Assembly: GCA_022819745.1 (NCBI GenBank)
Contig: JAJEGS010000029.1
Coordinates: 45,196-109,195 of the forward strand
Direction: 5' to 3'
From: Candidatus Latescibacterota bacterium
GTDB lineage: Bacteria > Latescibacterota > UBA2968 > UBA8231
DNA: 64,000 nucleotides
A program made the position numbers and the translations under genes. The notes below the pieces were generated by a model. The model did not search any database and had not been told where the DNA came from. It was given only the letters and a program-made list of their open reading frames with translations. Below, piece after piece: positions 8,575 to 17,029 of this stretch (its first letter is position 1; each line of letters opens with the position of its first letter).

Positions 8575-9819
8575 TTAGCGCAATCGCCCCGCGCCATCAA
8601 ACACCATATCAGCCAGCGCGCCGGTTTGCTCTAAGTCGGGATGGTCGCCGAACTCTCGCAGCAGGCTGGCGGAGAGTTGGATGTGGCCGATGTCGAGGGT
8701 GTTTTTGATGCGGACGACGCGCGCCTGTTCGGGATTGGCGAGGTTCTGCACCGCAAGCGCGGCTTCAATGGCCTCGCGGTCGGTTGCCATGACGACTGGG
8801 ATGTACGCGCGATTGAGGAAGGTGGTGGTGAAGACGTTGGCGTACGTGGCCTCGAAGTCGATGCGCTCGTGCAGGCGGCGGGTAATGATGTCGGCGAGGC
8901 CGACGCCGTTGGCATTGCCGTGGGTTTCGTCGGTTAGGTCGAGTACCACGATGCGAGCCGCACCTGGGGACTCTGGCTCTTTGACGCCGGGCAGGAGCAT
9001 GCGGCCGACGACGTTGGTGTCCATGCCCGTGCCCGAGATATTCTTGCCGATTTGCTCGATGATCAGCAGGTCGATGCCTTGGACGAAGAGGCGGGGCATG
9101 GCGCGCCGCGCTTCCTCCAAAAGCTGCGGCTCGCGGCTTTGGAACTGCCTAGGTTGCAGGGCTTCGACGCGGAGCGTCTCTTCATAGGCGTTTTCGACGA
9201 GGGCCACACCCATGAGAATCGGCGCTTGGTCGAGGATGCAGCGGCCCCAAGCCGGGATCAGGCGGGCGAGGCTTTCGGCACCCCCGGCGTGGGCGATGGT
9301 CGCACCTTTGTGGCTGCCTAGGCCAATGGTCATCATCTTCATCAGGCCGCTCTCAAAGGTCCCGCGAAAGGAGGTGTGCGGCTTGACGCGGTTGACGAGC
9401 ACCACGCCATCGGCTTCGGTCGCGAGCCGGTTGAGTAGTACGGGGGTGCCGTCGTCGAGTTGGCCTACCTCGACGACATCCATAGTTGCCTCGACTGGGC
9501 AGCCCATGCTCTCGGCGTCGAGACCGTAGCTGGCGAGCACTTGCTTTTGACCTTGAGCCGTAGCGCCGCCGTGGCTGCCCATAGCTGGCAGCAGGAACGG
9601 CTTGCCGCCGGCCTCTTTGACGCAGTCGATGACGGTGCGGGTGATGAGCGGGATATTGGCGATGCCACGGCTGCCGCCCGTAACGGCGATTCGCGCACCG
9701 GGAGCGATGGCATCGGCTAGGCCGGCGTGCGCTAGCTGGTGGCGGACTTCGCCGGCCACGTCGGCGAGCGAGTCGCTGGCAAAGTGCTGCTTGACCGGGG
9801 CCATTTGTGGTAGTTGCAC
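8575..9819 (-). CDS. LarA-like (DUF2088) racemase/epimerase family protein
   Basis: A 414-residue member of the lactate racemase (LarA) superfamily, enzymes that use a nickel-pincer nucleotide for hydride transfer on 2-hydroxyacids. Histidines and a lysine in the expected settings are visible: GSHGGAT, VKPHTSFRGTFESGLMK and GLGSHKGA. The GTG at 9819 is chosen for its GAGG site 9 bases upstream; the open frame further right is antisense to nothing meaningful but overlaps the preceding gene. It is last in an apparent four-gene operon with a thiamine-pyrophosphate enzyme pair and a RidA-like protein. The substrate is not known. The cofactor genes larB, larC and larE are not in the window. Confidence 0.75.
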   Translation of the reverse strand: MQLPQMAPVKQHFASDSLADVAGEVRHQLAHAGLADAIAPGARIAVTGGSRGIANIPLITRTVIDCVKEAGGKPFLLPAMGSHGGATAQGQKQVLASYGLDAESMGCPVEATMDVVEVGQLDDGTPVLLNRLATEADGVVLVNRVKPHTSFRGTFESGLMKMMTIGLGSHKGATIAHAGGAESLARLIPAWGRCILDQAPILMGVALVENAYEETLRVEALQPRQFQSREPQLLEEARRAMPRLFVQGIDLLIIEQIGKNISGTGMDTNVVGRMLLPGVKEPESPGAARIVVLDLTDETHGNANGVGLADIITRRLHERIDFEATYANVFTTTFLNRAYIPVVMATDREAIEAALAVQNLANPEQARVVRIKNTLDIGHIQLSASLLREFGDHPDLEQTGALADMVFDGAGRLR

Positions 9820-9830
9820 GGCAGGTACCT

Positions 9831-10400
9831 CTATCCTTCGCCGACTAGGGCGGTGCGCAGGCGCTGGGCGCGTTCGCCGATCGGCAGGGCCGGTTTGGGC
9901 ACCGGCTCGGTAGCCGGGGCGATTTTCCAGATAAAGACGACCGGGCCTTCTTCCGCAAAGTGCTGGTCGAGCTTGGCGTCGAAATCGTCGTCGGTGTCGA
10001 TGGTATAGACGCGCTGGAGGCCGGCCCCACGGCAGATTTGCTCGTAGTCGATGAAGGCGGCTCCGGGCACGGGCTGACTGCCGGTGACTTCGTACGTGCC
10101 GTTTTCCGTGATGACGAGGGTTAGATTCGGGGCCGGGCGCTGGGCCAAGGTGACGAGGACGCCCAGCGACATCAGGGTGCTGCCGTCGCCGTTGATGCAC
10201 AAGACCCGGCGCTCGGGCTGGGCAATGGCCAAGCCCAGCGCAAAGTCGGCGGCGTGGCCCATGGCGCTTTCGACGTGGGCAAAATCCAGCGGGCCGTCAG
10301 AGTGCGCGGCCCAGGGCATGGCCACGCTCATGGTGGTGACCACGACTTCGTCCGTGCGTCTGGCGGCTAGTTTTGCGAGGCAGGTGTATTTGTCGAGCAT
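9831..10400 (-). CDS. Thiamine-pyrophosphate enzyme, cofactor-binding subunit (sulfopyruvate/phosphonopyruvate decarboxylase-like)
   Basis: A 189-residue beta-type subunit carrying the TPP-binding domain: GDGSTLMSLGVLVTL, then ITENGTYEVTG, the GDG...N motif that holds the diphosphate through Mg. It resembles ComE/sulfopyruvate decarboxylase beta and the C-terminal half of phosphonopyruvate decarboxylase. The ATG at 10400 follows the stop of the alpha subunit by a single base, so the two are almost certainly co-translated and form one enzyme. It sits 11 bases before the LarA-like gene. The true 2-oxo-acid substrate cannot be read from the sequence. Confidence 0.75.
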   Translation of the reverse strand: MLDKYTCLAKLAARRTDEVVVTTMSVAMPWAAHSDGPLDFAHVESAMGHAADFALGLAIAQPERRVLCINGDGSTLMSLGVLVTLAQRPAPNLTLVITENGTYEVTGSQPVPGAAFIDYEQICRGAGLQRVYTIDTDDDFDAKLDQHFAEEGPVVFIWKIAPATEPVPKPALPIGERAQRLRTALVGEG

Positions 10401-10401
10401 C

Positions 10402-10896
10402 TTATGCAGTCTCCGCAACCAGCAGCACAGCGGTTGGCAGCGAGGTCTCTTGGGCCTTGGCGAACGCGGCGTCGATTTGACCGCAGTCGTCGTCTGTGTG
10501 CATGGCGGTGTAGGGAATGTTCCAAGCCTTGAGAGTCGGCTCGAAGAAGGTGGCGGCCGTATCGACGCGGGGAGCACCTGGGGCCATAGTTGCGTAGCCT
10601 CGGTAGCCGACGAGCATGACGAGGGGAATGCCCATGTTGTAGGCCGTGCCGCGCAAGGCGTCGCCGGCCTCCAAAAAGCCCGTGTTCTGGATCAACACGA
10701 GCGGATGGGCACCGCCCAAATACAGGCCGGAGGCCAAGCCGTACGCCTCGCCCTCGCGGCTGGTGAGGATCACTTCGATAGTGTCGTGGTCCCACAGGCG
10801 CTCGTACAGGACGCACGAGCCATTGTCTGGGACCCCTAATACGTGCGTAATGCCGTGCCGTTCAAGGGCGGCGATGATCTTGGCGGCGCTGATCAC
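10402..10896 (-). CDS. Thiamine-pyrophosphate enzyme, pyrimidine-binding subunit
   Basis: A 164-residue alpha-type subunit with the TPP pyrimidine-binding fold: HGITHVLGVPDNG near the N terminus, the catalytic Glu in TSREGEAYGLASGLYLGG, and QNTGFLEAGDAL followed by NMGIPLVMLVGYRG. This matches ComD/sulfopyruvate decarboxylase alpha and related decarboxylases. The GTG at 10896 lies four bases after the stop of the RidA-like gene, with only a weak ribosome site (GAG), implying translational coupling. Its partner subunit follows directly. Confidence 0.75.
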   Translation of the reverse strand: MISAAKIIAALERHGITHVLGVPDNGSCVLYERLWDHDTIEVILTSREGEAYGLASGLYLGGAHPLVLIQNTGFLEAGDALRGTAYNMGIPLVMLVGYRGYATMAPGAPRVDTAATFFEPTLKAWNIPYTAMHTDDDCGQIDAAFAKAQETSLPTAVLLVAETA

Positions 10897-10900
10897 GATA

Positions 10901-12097
10901 CTACTCGGCGAAGATCGCACGGGTGGCGATGCCGCTCTGATGGCCTTCCTGCTGGATGCCGCCGATAAACTGGGCGGTGCGGCCAGCCGGGGCAGTGCCT
11001 GCGTAGTACGCGCTGAAGGACTCGTTGAAGGCGACCAAACCAGCGCGATTTTGCGCGGAGTCGGCACCAGCGACGATGTAGGCGTTGTTGAAGACGCCGT
11101 CCTCTTTGAGACCCGCGCCGCCAGCTTCCTTGATCCGGGCGTCGAGCGTGCCGAGCTGTTGGCCGGCGTCGCTGCCGCCGACGGCTGAGACGTGGACTTC
11201 GCGCACGCCGTGGTGGCGCAAGCCCGCCCAGGTCGAGAAGCCGTCCTCGATCTGCCCCGAGCGCACGATTTCGACTTCACCGGAGACCACGCGGGGCTGC
11301 GGCTCGACGATGCCGTCGAGGTTGGGGATCCGCGACACCGGGTAAATCAGGCCAGCGGGCCGGTCGTCGCCGTAGTAGTCTGCAAAAACTTGGCGGGTGG
11401 TCTCGATGCGCTCCCAAGTTTTGTCTGGGTCGTCGTCCACGGCGACGAGGATCTCCATGAATACGGTCTGCTTTTTGAAGTCAACGCCTTGTTCGGCAAA
11501 GGGCTTGGCGTATTGCTCTTCGAGGACGAAGCGCATTTCTTCGGCCAAGTCGGAGCCGAGCGTGGTGATCATTTCGCCGTCTCGCTGGTGCATGACCGAG
11601 GCACCCGAGGGCTGGTGATCGACCCAAGTGCCGTAGTCGATTGTGCCACCGCTGATGGAGACGGTCTCGCCAGCGCAGGCCTTGATCTGGACCTCGAAGA
11701 GGGCCGCTGGGTCTGGGAAGCCTTCCGGGTGGGTGAAGCGGGCCATGCGGTTGGAGCGCATGGGGCCGCCGGTGACCGCGGCGATCATGGCTCCGTAGCA
11801 GGAGTTGAAGTCGTTTTTGCGCTGGTCGCACTCGTCGCGGTCAGCAGATGGGGTGGTCCACAGGACGTCGGTCTTATACACGTCCGACCAGTGGACGCCG
11901 CAAATTTCGAGGCCCTTGTTGAGGTTTTCGATGGTGCCGAACCACTCCGAGCCAACGTCGTTGGCGTATTGGGTGCCGACGTTGCCCGAAGGCTCGACTA
12001 GGCGCACGACGTGGCCATTGTCGTCGGTGATGATCACTTCGGTGGGGTTGGAAAAGATGGCGATGGGGTTGTGGCGGACGATATTGACTTGGGCCAT
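10901..12097 (-). CDS. Tandem RidA/YjgF-like protein
   Basis: A 398-residue protein that seems to hold two RidA-type (YjgF/UK114) folds. The C-terminal half is the clearer one: VHVSAVGG, an AYIVAGADSAQN helix, FNESFSAYYAGTAPAGRTAQFIGGIQQEG. The N-terminal half has WSDVYKTDVLW and, near residue 230, FADYYGDDRPAGLIYPVSRIPN, which matches the YFGDxRPA strand region. RidA proteins hydrolyse reactive enamines/imines, and some members act on ring-cleavage intermediates. The ATG at 12097 has GAGGAG close upstream. It is the first gene of the leftward operon with the TPP enzyme and the LarA-like protein. The assignment of the N-terminal half is inferred. Confidence 0.6.
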   Translation of the reverse strand: MAQVNIVRHNPIAIFSNPTEVIITDDNGHVVRLVEPSGNVGTQYANDVGSEWFGTIENLNKGLEICGVHWSDVYKTDVLWTTPSADRDECDQRKNDFNSCYGAMIAAVTGGPMRSNRMARFTHPEGFPDPAALFEVQIKACAGETVSISGGTIDYGTWVDHQPSGASVMHQRDGEMITTLGSDLAEEMRFVLEEQYAKPFAEQGVDFKKQTVFMEILVAVDDDPDKTWERIETTRQVFADYYGDDRPAGLIYPVSRIPNLDGIVEPQPRVVSGEVEIVRSGQIEDGFSTWAGLRHHGVREVHVSAVGGSDAGQQLGTLDARIKEAGGAGLKEDGVFNNAYIVAGADSAQNRAGLVAFNESFSAYYAGTAPAGRTAQFIGGIQQEGHQSGIATRAIFAE

Positions 12098-12188
12098 GAG
12101 CTCCTCGGTTGATTTTGTGAAAGGTTGCCGCGAATTATATTGCAAAAAAATAGGCGGTCTGCCCAAGATAGACAATAGGGAGGGGCGA

Positions 12189-12869
12189 ATGTCCACCTGC
12201 GCCGTACTCTTTGCCAAAAAACCAGCTCCCGGAGCGGTCAAAACCCGGCTCCAGAGCCATTTGAGTACCTTTGACGCCGCGCGTCTGTACGAGGCTCTGC
12301 TGCTGGACTGCGCCACTGCGCTGCATGCGACACAGGCTGCTGCCAAGGTGGTGGCCTTTACTCCGGCCCATGCTGGAGACGCCCTGCGCACCCTGCTAGC
12401 CCCGATTGGCACCTTCGAGTACGTGCCGCAGATAGGAGCCGATTTAGGACAGCGGATGGAGGGCCTGATGCAGTGGGCCTTTGCGCGAGGGGCCGAGCGG
12501 GTGGTCCTCGTCGGCTCGGACAGCCCTTCTCTGCCGGCCGCGTACATTGACGAGGGGCTGGCGCTTTTACGCGAGAAGGAAGTGGTCTTGGGCCCGAGCA
12601 TGGACGGCGGCTACTACTTGGTGGGTCGGCGCAAAGGGGAGAGCCGGATATTCCAAGACGTGGCTTGGAGCACCGAGATGGTGTTCGAGCAAACCTTAGG
12701 GCGCTTGGGGACGCAGACGCTCGGCCTGCTGCCGCCTTGGTACGATGTGGATACGCCGACTGATGCTAGGTTTTTAAAGGTGCATCTCGAGGCCTTGGCG
12801 CGGGCGGGTAGTAGCCAAGGACAGCACAGCTTGGCCGTGTTGCGCGACTTGAAGCTGCCACTACCCTAG
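12189..12869 (+). CDS. TIGR04282/DUF2064 family glycosyltransferase
   Basis: A 226-residue GT-A fold nucleotidyl/glycosyl transferase-like protein. Motifs are CAVLFAKKPAPGAVKTRL at the N terminus, VVLVGSDSPSLP (the metal-binding region) and VLGPSMDGGYYLVG, then PPWYDVDTPTD. Members of this family often sit with sugar-nucleotide or hopanoid genes, but no substrate is established. GGGAGG (12178-12183) before the ATG at 12189 fixes the start. The stop codon overlaps that of the convergent NYN gene in the palindrome CTAG. Confidence 0.8.
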   Translation: MSTCAVLFAKKPAPGAVKTRLQSHLSTFDAARLYEALLLDCATALHATQAAAKVVAFTPAHAGDALRTLLAPIGTFEYVPQIGADLGQRMEGLMQWAFARGAERVVLVGSDSPSLPAAYIDEGLALLREKEVVLGPSMDGGYYLVGRRKGESRIFQDVAWSTEMVFEQTLGRLGTQTLGLLPPWYDVDTPTDARFLKVHLEALARAGSSQGQHSLAVLRDLKLPLP

Positions 12870-13588
12870 CGGTCGGCTTTCTTGCGGAACAAGGCTTCCC
12901 AGCGGTCTAATTCGTCTGACGGGCGGGCTTCCGTACCATCGCGGTCAGTCGCGGGTGGCATCTCGTCGGCTTTCTTGCGGAACAAGGCTTCCCACTGATC
13001 GAGGTCGTCCGGGTCGAGAGGTGGGTGAGCTTCGGTGCCGTCTCGGGTAGATGCTGGTGCCTTCGGTGCTTGGTCGGCTCCCTTGTGGAACAGTTTTTCC
13101 CACTGATCGAGTTCGTCCGGGTCGAGAGGTGGGTGAGCTTCGGTGCCGTCGCGACCGGGCGCAGGCGTGGATTCGTTCGACTCCTGAATAGGTTCGGTGA
13201 GTTCGTCGAGAAAATCCTCAGAACAGGTCGAGCGGATCTTGTGGCGCGTTGCGCTGCGCTGGACTGCGCGGTCCGAGCTGATGACCCGCAGCCACTTGGC
13301 ACCGTGCTTTTGCGCGACCGCCTGCGCGATTAGGTCGTCGGCTTGCTGAGGGTAGCGCGAGAATTCTATGGTGACGTGCGGGCCACTTGCACTCGCTGCG
13401 CTCGACGATTCGCCGGTGCCGTCGTAATACAGGGTAATGTGCTTGTTGGCGCGGCGGCCATAGGCGGCGAGTGCCTGCTGCAGGCGGTTGCGCGCTCGTT
13501 CCAGCGAGTCGCCTCGGCCTTGGAAAAGCTGGCTCGCTTTGATGAGGTTGTAGCCGTCTATGAGCAGGTGTTCTTTCTTGGTGGCCAC
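12866..13588 (-). CDS. NYN domain protein (YacP/Rae1-like) with C-terminal repeats
   Basis: A 240-residue protein. Residues about 1-165 form a NYN (PIN-like) ribonuclease domain of the YacP type: LLIDGYNLIKAS, SLERARNRLQQALAAY, LYYDGTGES, QADDLIAQAVAQ and VISSDRAVQRSA, with the acidic residues of a metal-dependent nuclease. From about residue 165 an acidic, proline-rich tail carries three repeats RDGTEAHPPLDPDxLDQWExLF(x)K, which are not known in the family and could be a protein-binding array. The GTG at 13588 has GAGGA upstream and lies 11 bases after the stop of the GHMP kinase gene, so the two are probably co-transcribed. Confidence 0.8.
   Translation of the reverse strand: MATKKEHLLIDGYNLIKASQLFQGRGDSLERARNRLQQALAAYGRRANKHITLYYDGTGESSSAASASGPHVTIEFSRYPQQADDLIAQAVAQKHGAKWLRVISSDRAVQRSATRHKIRSTCSEDFLDELTEPIQESNESTPAPGRDGTEAHPPLDPDELDQWEKLFHKGADQAPKAPASTRDGTEAHPPLDPDDLDQWEALFRKKADEMPPATDRDGTEARPSDELDRWEALFRKKADR
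12870..13162. repeat. In-frame direct repeats at the end of the NYN gene
   Basis: Three imperfect copies of a unit of about 100 bases, best conserved as TTGCGGAACAAGGCTTCCCA and GGTCGAGAGGTGGGTGAGCT. They encode three C-terminal repeats of the form RDGTEAHPPLDPDxLDQWExLF. Close nucleotide identity indicates recent unit duplication. Confidence 0.8.
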
Positions 13589-13599
13589 GGCTGTCGTCC

Positions 13600-15441
13600 T
13601 CACGCAAGGTGGATGCCTTGGGCATTGAGCTGATAGGAGACCACTCTGCTGTTGGCAAAGGCCGCGTGTTGGCGCAGCTTGTCGAGTCTGGTGTGCAACT
13701 CGTCTGCTTGCCCCTCGGCAGCGATGAGGAGGGCAAAGCCGCCGCCGCCGGCACCGGTGAGAAGCCCGCCCTCGGTTAGGTCGGTGATCTGGGGATTTTC
13801 GAAAAGGTGTTGCAAAGCGTCGTTGGTGGCTTGGGGGTCGAGGATGCAGCGCAACTGCCAGTAGCGGTTGGCTAGCCGCCCGAGATCGGCGTATGCGCCC
13901 GCGCTCAGTGCGGTCACCATTTCGTCGTGAATGGCCAGTGACTCGCGGATGGCTCCATAGCGCTGGTGGTCGCGCAATAGATAGGCGTCGAGGACGACGT
14001 TGAGGCCGCGGGTTGCCGAGCGCGATATCCCCGTGTCGAAGAGCACGACTCGCTCGGTGAACAAGCGCTCGTCCACCTCGGTGAGGAATGTGCGCTCGGG
14101 CGCGGGTAGGCCGTCGGTCGGCGGCGCGTAGAAGTTCTTGATGGCCGAGGGGCCACCGCTGGCACCGCGCGCATCCTGCCAACCGCTGTTGAGGCCGAGG
14201 CTCTGTTCGAGCATGAGGCTTTGGTCGTAGAGGCCGGGGTATTCGCACGCGGGCGCGGCGTAGGGGTGACCGGAGAGATGGTAGAGCATTTTGAGAATGG
14301 CGGCGGACAAGACGCCGCTGGTTCCTAGGCCGGACCCTTGTAGAACCTTACTGCTGGTGGTGATTTCCAAGCCACCGCCACCGGTAAAGGCGGCGATGTC
14401 TTGGATGACGTCTGTGGAATTTGGCCGGACGATGCCCGCGTGTACTAGCCCTTGTTTGACCAACCGCAGGGCTTCGTCGCCGCTGCGGCGGTAGGCAAAG
14501 AACAGCTCGCTGACGGTTGCGGCCGCGCTTTGTTTGCTGGCTTCAAAGTCGGCCTTGAAGCCCCGCGAGCGCGAGCGGAGGATGAGTTGGGGTTCGGCTA
14601 GCCTCCGTGCGGAGACTTCCAGCGGTGGTTGGGCTCGCTCTTCCCGGCCCTGTTGCAGATTGACGGCGATATTGAGGGTTTTTCCCCCTTGTTCTTTACT
14701 GCGCAGGTGATTGTCCGAGGCATTGGCGCTGGAGATCCCTAGGCGCAGGGGCGATTGGATGCAAAAGGCTTGCTCGTAAGCCGCTTCGGTCATGCGCGGC
14801 GCGGCGGCGCGGCCACTGTCGAGGGCGGCCAAGCTGTGCTGGAGGTCGATGCTCTGTAGTTGGTTGATCCGCGCCTCGTAGGCTGAGGCCAGTTTGTCGA
14901 TGTGCTTGGCTTCTTTGAGTTGGACAATGTCTTGGCTGTCGATGCAGCAGGGCGGCAGCGCTCGTCGCCAGACTCGCGGTTCGGCGGCGAGCGTTCGGTA
15001 GATGTCGGCCATGATGCGGGCAACGCGCATCCCGCGCAGGCAGCGGATGGAGGCATCGCATTCTTCTAGGTAAGCATTGAGGCGTTTGAGCACCTGCAAG
15101 AGCGCCTTGGGAGATTTGGGGGGCAAAAGGCGCAGCAATTGGCGGTGGTCGAGATCGACTAAACCATCGACTAGATCGACGGTTAGTTGCGGCAGTTCTT
15201 GGGCGACCGCAGCGCCGAAGAGCGCTTCCCACTCGTCGGGCGTGGTTGCCGCGAGAAGCGCGTCGATGGCCGCAGGGGTTTCCAAACGGGACAAAAGCGA
15301 CCGATTGAAGAGCAGATCGCGGAGAAAGCGGCGTTTTTCCTCGGGTTTGCCGGTCCGTGCTGCGTCGAGGATGTGATCGACGAGCGATTGGACTTCGCGC
15401 AAATCAGCGGCTTGTTCGAGGCGTTCGAGGAATGCTTTCAT
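13600..15441 (-). CDS. GHMP family sugar kinase with a long N-terminal helical domain
   Basis: A 613-residue protein. The C-terminal two thirds is a GHMP kinase: the substrate region RLGISSANASDN, the ATP-binding motif GSGLGTSGVLSAAILK and the C-terminal loop GGLLTGAGGGGFALLI. The best resemblance is to the fucokinase half of bifunctional fucokinase/fucose-1-phosphate guanylyltransferases, so L-fucose or a similar sugar is a reasonable substrate guess. The first 200 or so residues (helical, charged, with LLRLLPPKSPKALLQVLKRL) are not a recognised pyrophosphorylase domain. No good ribosome site is seen at the ATG (15441). Confidence 0.7.
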   Translation of the reverse strand: MKAFLERLEQAADLREVQSLVDHILDAARTGKPEEKRRFLRDLLFNRSLLSRLETPAAIDALLAATTPDEWEALFGAAVAQELPQLTVDLVDGLVDLDHRQLLRLLPPKSPKALLQVLKRLNAYLEECDASIRCLRGMRVARIMADIYRTLAAEPRVWRRALPPCCIDSQDIVQLKEAKHIDKLASAYEARINQLQSIDLQHSLAALDSGRAAAPRMTEAAYEQAFCIQSPLRLGISSANASDNHLRSKEQGGKTLNIAVNLQQGREERAQPPLEVSARRLAEPQLILRSRSRGFKADFEASKQSAAATVSELFFAYRRSGDEALRLVKQGLVHAGIVRPNSTDVIQDIAAFTGGGGLEITTSSKVLQGSGLGTSGVLSAAILKMLYHLSGHPYAAPACEYPGLYDQSLMLEQSLGLNSGWQDARGASGGPSAIKNFYAPPTDGLPAPERTFLTEVDERLFTERVVLFDTGISRSATRGLNVVLDAYLLRDHQRYGAIRESLAIHDEMVTALSAGAYADLGRLANRYWQLRCILDPQATNDALQHLFENPQITDLTEGGLLTGAGGGGFALLIAAEGQADELHTRLDKLRQHAAFANSRVVSYQLNAQGIHLA

Positions 15442-15499
15442 GTGGTTAGTCAGGGATGAGGGTTGCTGAAAATTATACGCAAAAAACGCGCGCCGCGCA

Positions 15500-16120
15500 T
15501 TAGGGAGGGGCGGCATCGCCCATGAGTTCGCCAGCCTCGATTGCGAACTCGAGGTAGTTTTGTCGCGGAGGTAGCGGGCAGATATAAATGGGATTGTACG
15601 CGCAGTATGGGTTATAAGCGTTATTGAAGTCAATGACATACATGCCATCGTCCTCCCTCGTCAGGCGCGCGTAGCGCCCGCCTCCATACGTGGTGTGGCC
15701 GTTGGTCAGATCTTTGAAGAAGATTTCCGTTTCGCCGGTTTGTGGGCTGCGGTACACCTCCAGCCAAAAATCGTTTTCGCCGAAGGCCGAAACAAAGCGT
15801 CCGAATCGCTCAAGCTCGGTGGTGGTGCTGTCGGTATTGGGGATTTCGACGATGCGCTGTCGGCCGTAGATGTGCAGCTCGCCTCGCAGGCGATAGCGCA
15901 GGTCGATGGGATAGTACGCAAGTTGCTCAAAGTGGGCGCGCTGTTCTGGCAGCAGCGGCGAATCCTCGCTTTTGAGCAGGCTGTCCTTGGCGGCGCGGAG
16001 CGCTTCGATCTGGGCGCGGATGGAGTCGTCGGCTGAGGCAGGCCCCAAGGATAGGGATAGACAGCAGGCGATGGCGTAGAGTGGGGTTTTGCGCTTTGTA
16101 ATAAATAGGTTCACAGGCAT
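15500..16120 (-). CDS. DUF1684 family secreted protein
   Basis: A 206-residue protein with an N-terminal signal peptide (basic MPVNLFITKRK then LYAIACCLSLSLGPASA) and a DUF1684 domain. The domain is recognisable from YYPIDLRYRLRGEL, FFKDLTNGHTTYGGGRY and the highly conserved NNAYNPYCAYNPIYICPLPP. The biochemical function is unknown; conserved DFN/NPYC residues suggest an enzyme. ACGGAGA lies 7 bases before the ATG. It stands alone, 58 bases from the GHMP kinase start, on the same strand. Confidence 0.85.
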   Translation of the reverse strand: MPVNLFITKRKTPLYAIACCLSLSLGPASADDSIRAQIEALRAAKDSLLKSEDSPLLPEQRAHFEQLAYYPIDLRYRLRGELHIYGRQRIVEIPNTDSTTTELERFGRFVSAFGENDFWLEVYRSPQTGETEIFFKDLTNGHTTYGGGRYARLTREDDGMYVIDFNNAYNPYCAYNPIYICPLPPRQNYLEFAIEAGELMGDAAPP

Positions 16121-16250
16121 GATAAATTCTCCGTTAGGTCTATTTTAGAGTCAATTTGCGACCGCATCAAATGGCCTGATCGACGGGCCATGCCGCCTTG
16201 TCCCCCCTTTCTGACCGCTATAGATTGTGCGACAAATAGGAGGGAAGTCC

Positions 16251-17027
16251 ATGCGTTTACAGGATCGCATCGCCGTTGTTACTGGAGGAAGTTCGGGGAT
16301 TGGGAGGGGTATTTGTCTCGAATTGGCCCGCGAAGGAGCCAAGGTCGTAGTGGCCGATATGCAGGAAGCGCCCAAGATCGGCAAGTTTCACGAGACCGAG
16401 CCGCAGCCGCCCACGGCCGTGGGCATTGCCGGGGAGGGCAGCGAGGCGCTCTTCGTCGAGACCGATGTGGCCGACGAAAAGGCGGTGGAAAACCTAATCG
16501 CCCGCAGCGTTGAACGCTTTGGGGGGATGGATATTCTGGTCAACAACGCCGGGATCATCATACCGGGGGACAGCCAGGAACTGTCTGTCGAGGATTGGGA
16601 CCGGGTCGTGGGCGTCAATCTGCGCTCGATTTTTCTCACGACCAAATTTGCCGCGCCCTATCTGAGAAAATCCGCGGCCGGGCGCATTGTCAACATTGCC
16701 TCGGTTCACTCCTTTGGCGGCGGCGGTGGTCCGGCTTATGCGCCGACTAAGGCCGGGGCGGTGAATCTGACGCGGGATTTGGCATTGGAGTTGGCCGGGG
16801 ACAATGTTACGGTCAACGCAGTGTGTCCGGGTTATATCGAGACGCCGATCCAAGACTATTTGACCCCGGAGGTCATCGAGCAATGTCGGCAGGATACGCC
16901 TTTGCCGAGATTGGGCCTGCCGAGGGATATTGGCCGGGCGGTGGCGTTTTTTGCCTCGGATGACGCGGAGTGGATTACGGGGACGGCGTTGCCCGTTGAT
17001 GGGGGTTGGTTAGCGCCGGCCTTTTAG
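16251..17027 (+). CDS. Short-chain dehydrogenase/reductase
   Basis: A 258-residue classical SDR oxidoreductase. The NAD(P) motif TGGSSGIGRG is at residues 11-20, NNAG follows the Rossmann beta-4 strand, the catalytic Ser is in NIASVHS, the Tyr/Lys pair is in AYAPTKAG, and the C terminus has the usual WITGTALPVDGGW. AGGAGGGAAG immediately before the ATG at 16251 fixes the start. A stretch of about 25 extra residues follows the first Rossmann unit (EAPKIGKFHETEPQPPTAV). Its stop is two bases before ureD, so it is co-transcribed with that gene; a link to urea metabolism is not obvious. Confidence 0.88.
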   Translation: MRLQDRIAVVTGGSSGIGRGICLELAREGAKVVVADMQEAPKIGKFHETEPQPPTAVGIAGEGSEALFVETDVADEKAVENLIARSVERFGGMDILVNNAGIIIPGDSQELSVEDWDRVVGVNLRSIFLTTKFAAPYLRKSAAGRIVNIASVHSFGGGGGPAYAPTKAGAVNLTRDLALELAGDNVTVNAVCPGYIETPIQDYLTPEVIEQCRQDTPLPRLGLPRDIGRAVAFFASDDAEWITGTALPVDGGWLAPAF

Positions 17028-17029
17028 GC

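Noticed and set aside
9820..10200. N-terminal extension of the LarA-like gene
   Set aside because: It is a shadow of the TPP subunit gene in another frame; composition is Arg/Pro-rich.
11192..12001. Plus-strand gene antisense to the RidA-like gene
   Set aside because: Long open frame from GC-rich codon bias only; no recognisable domain and no ribosome site, while the minus-strand protein has clear RidA motifs.
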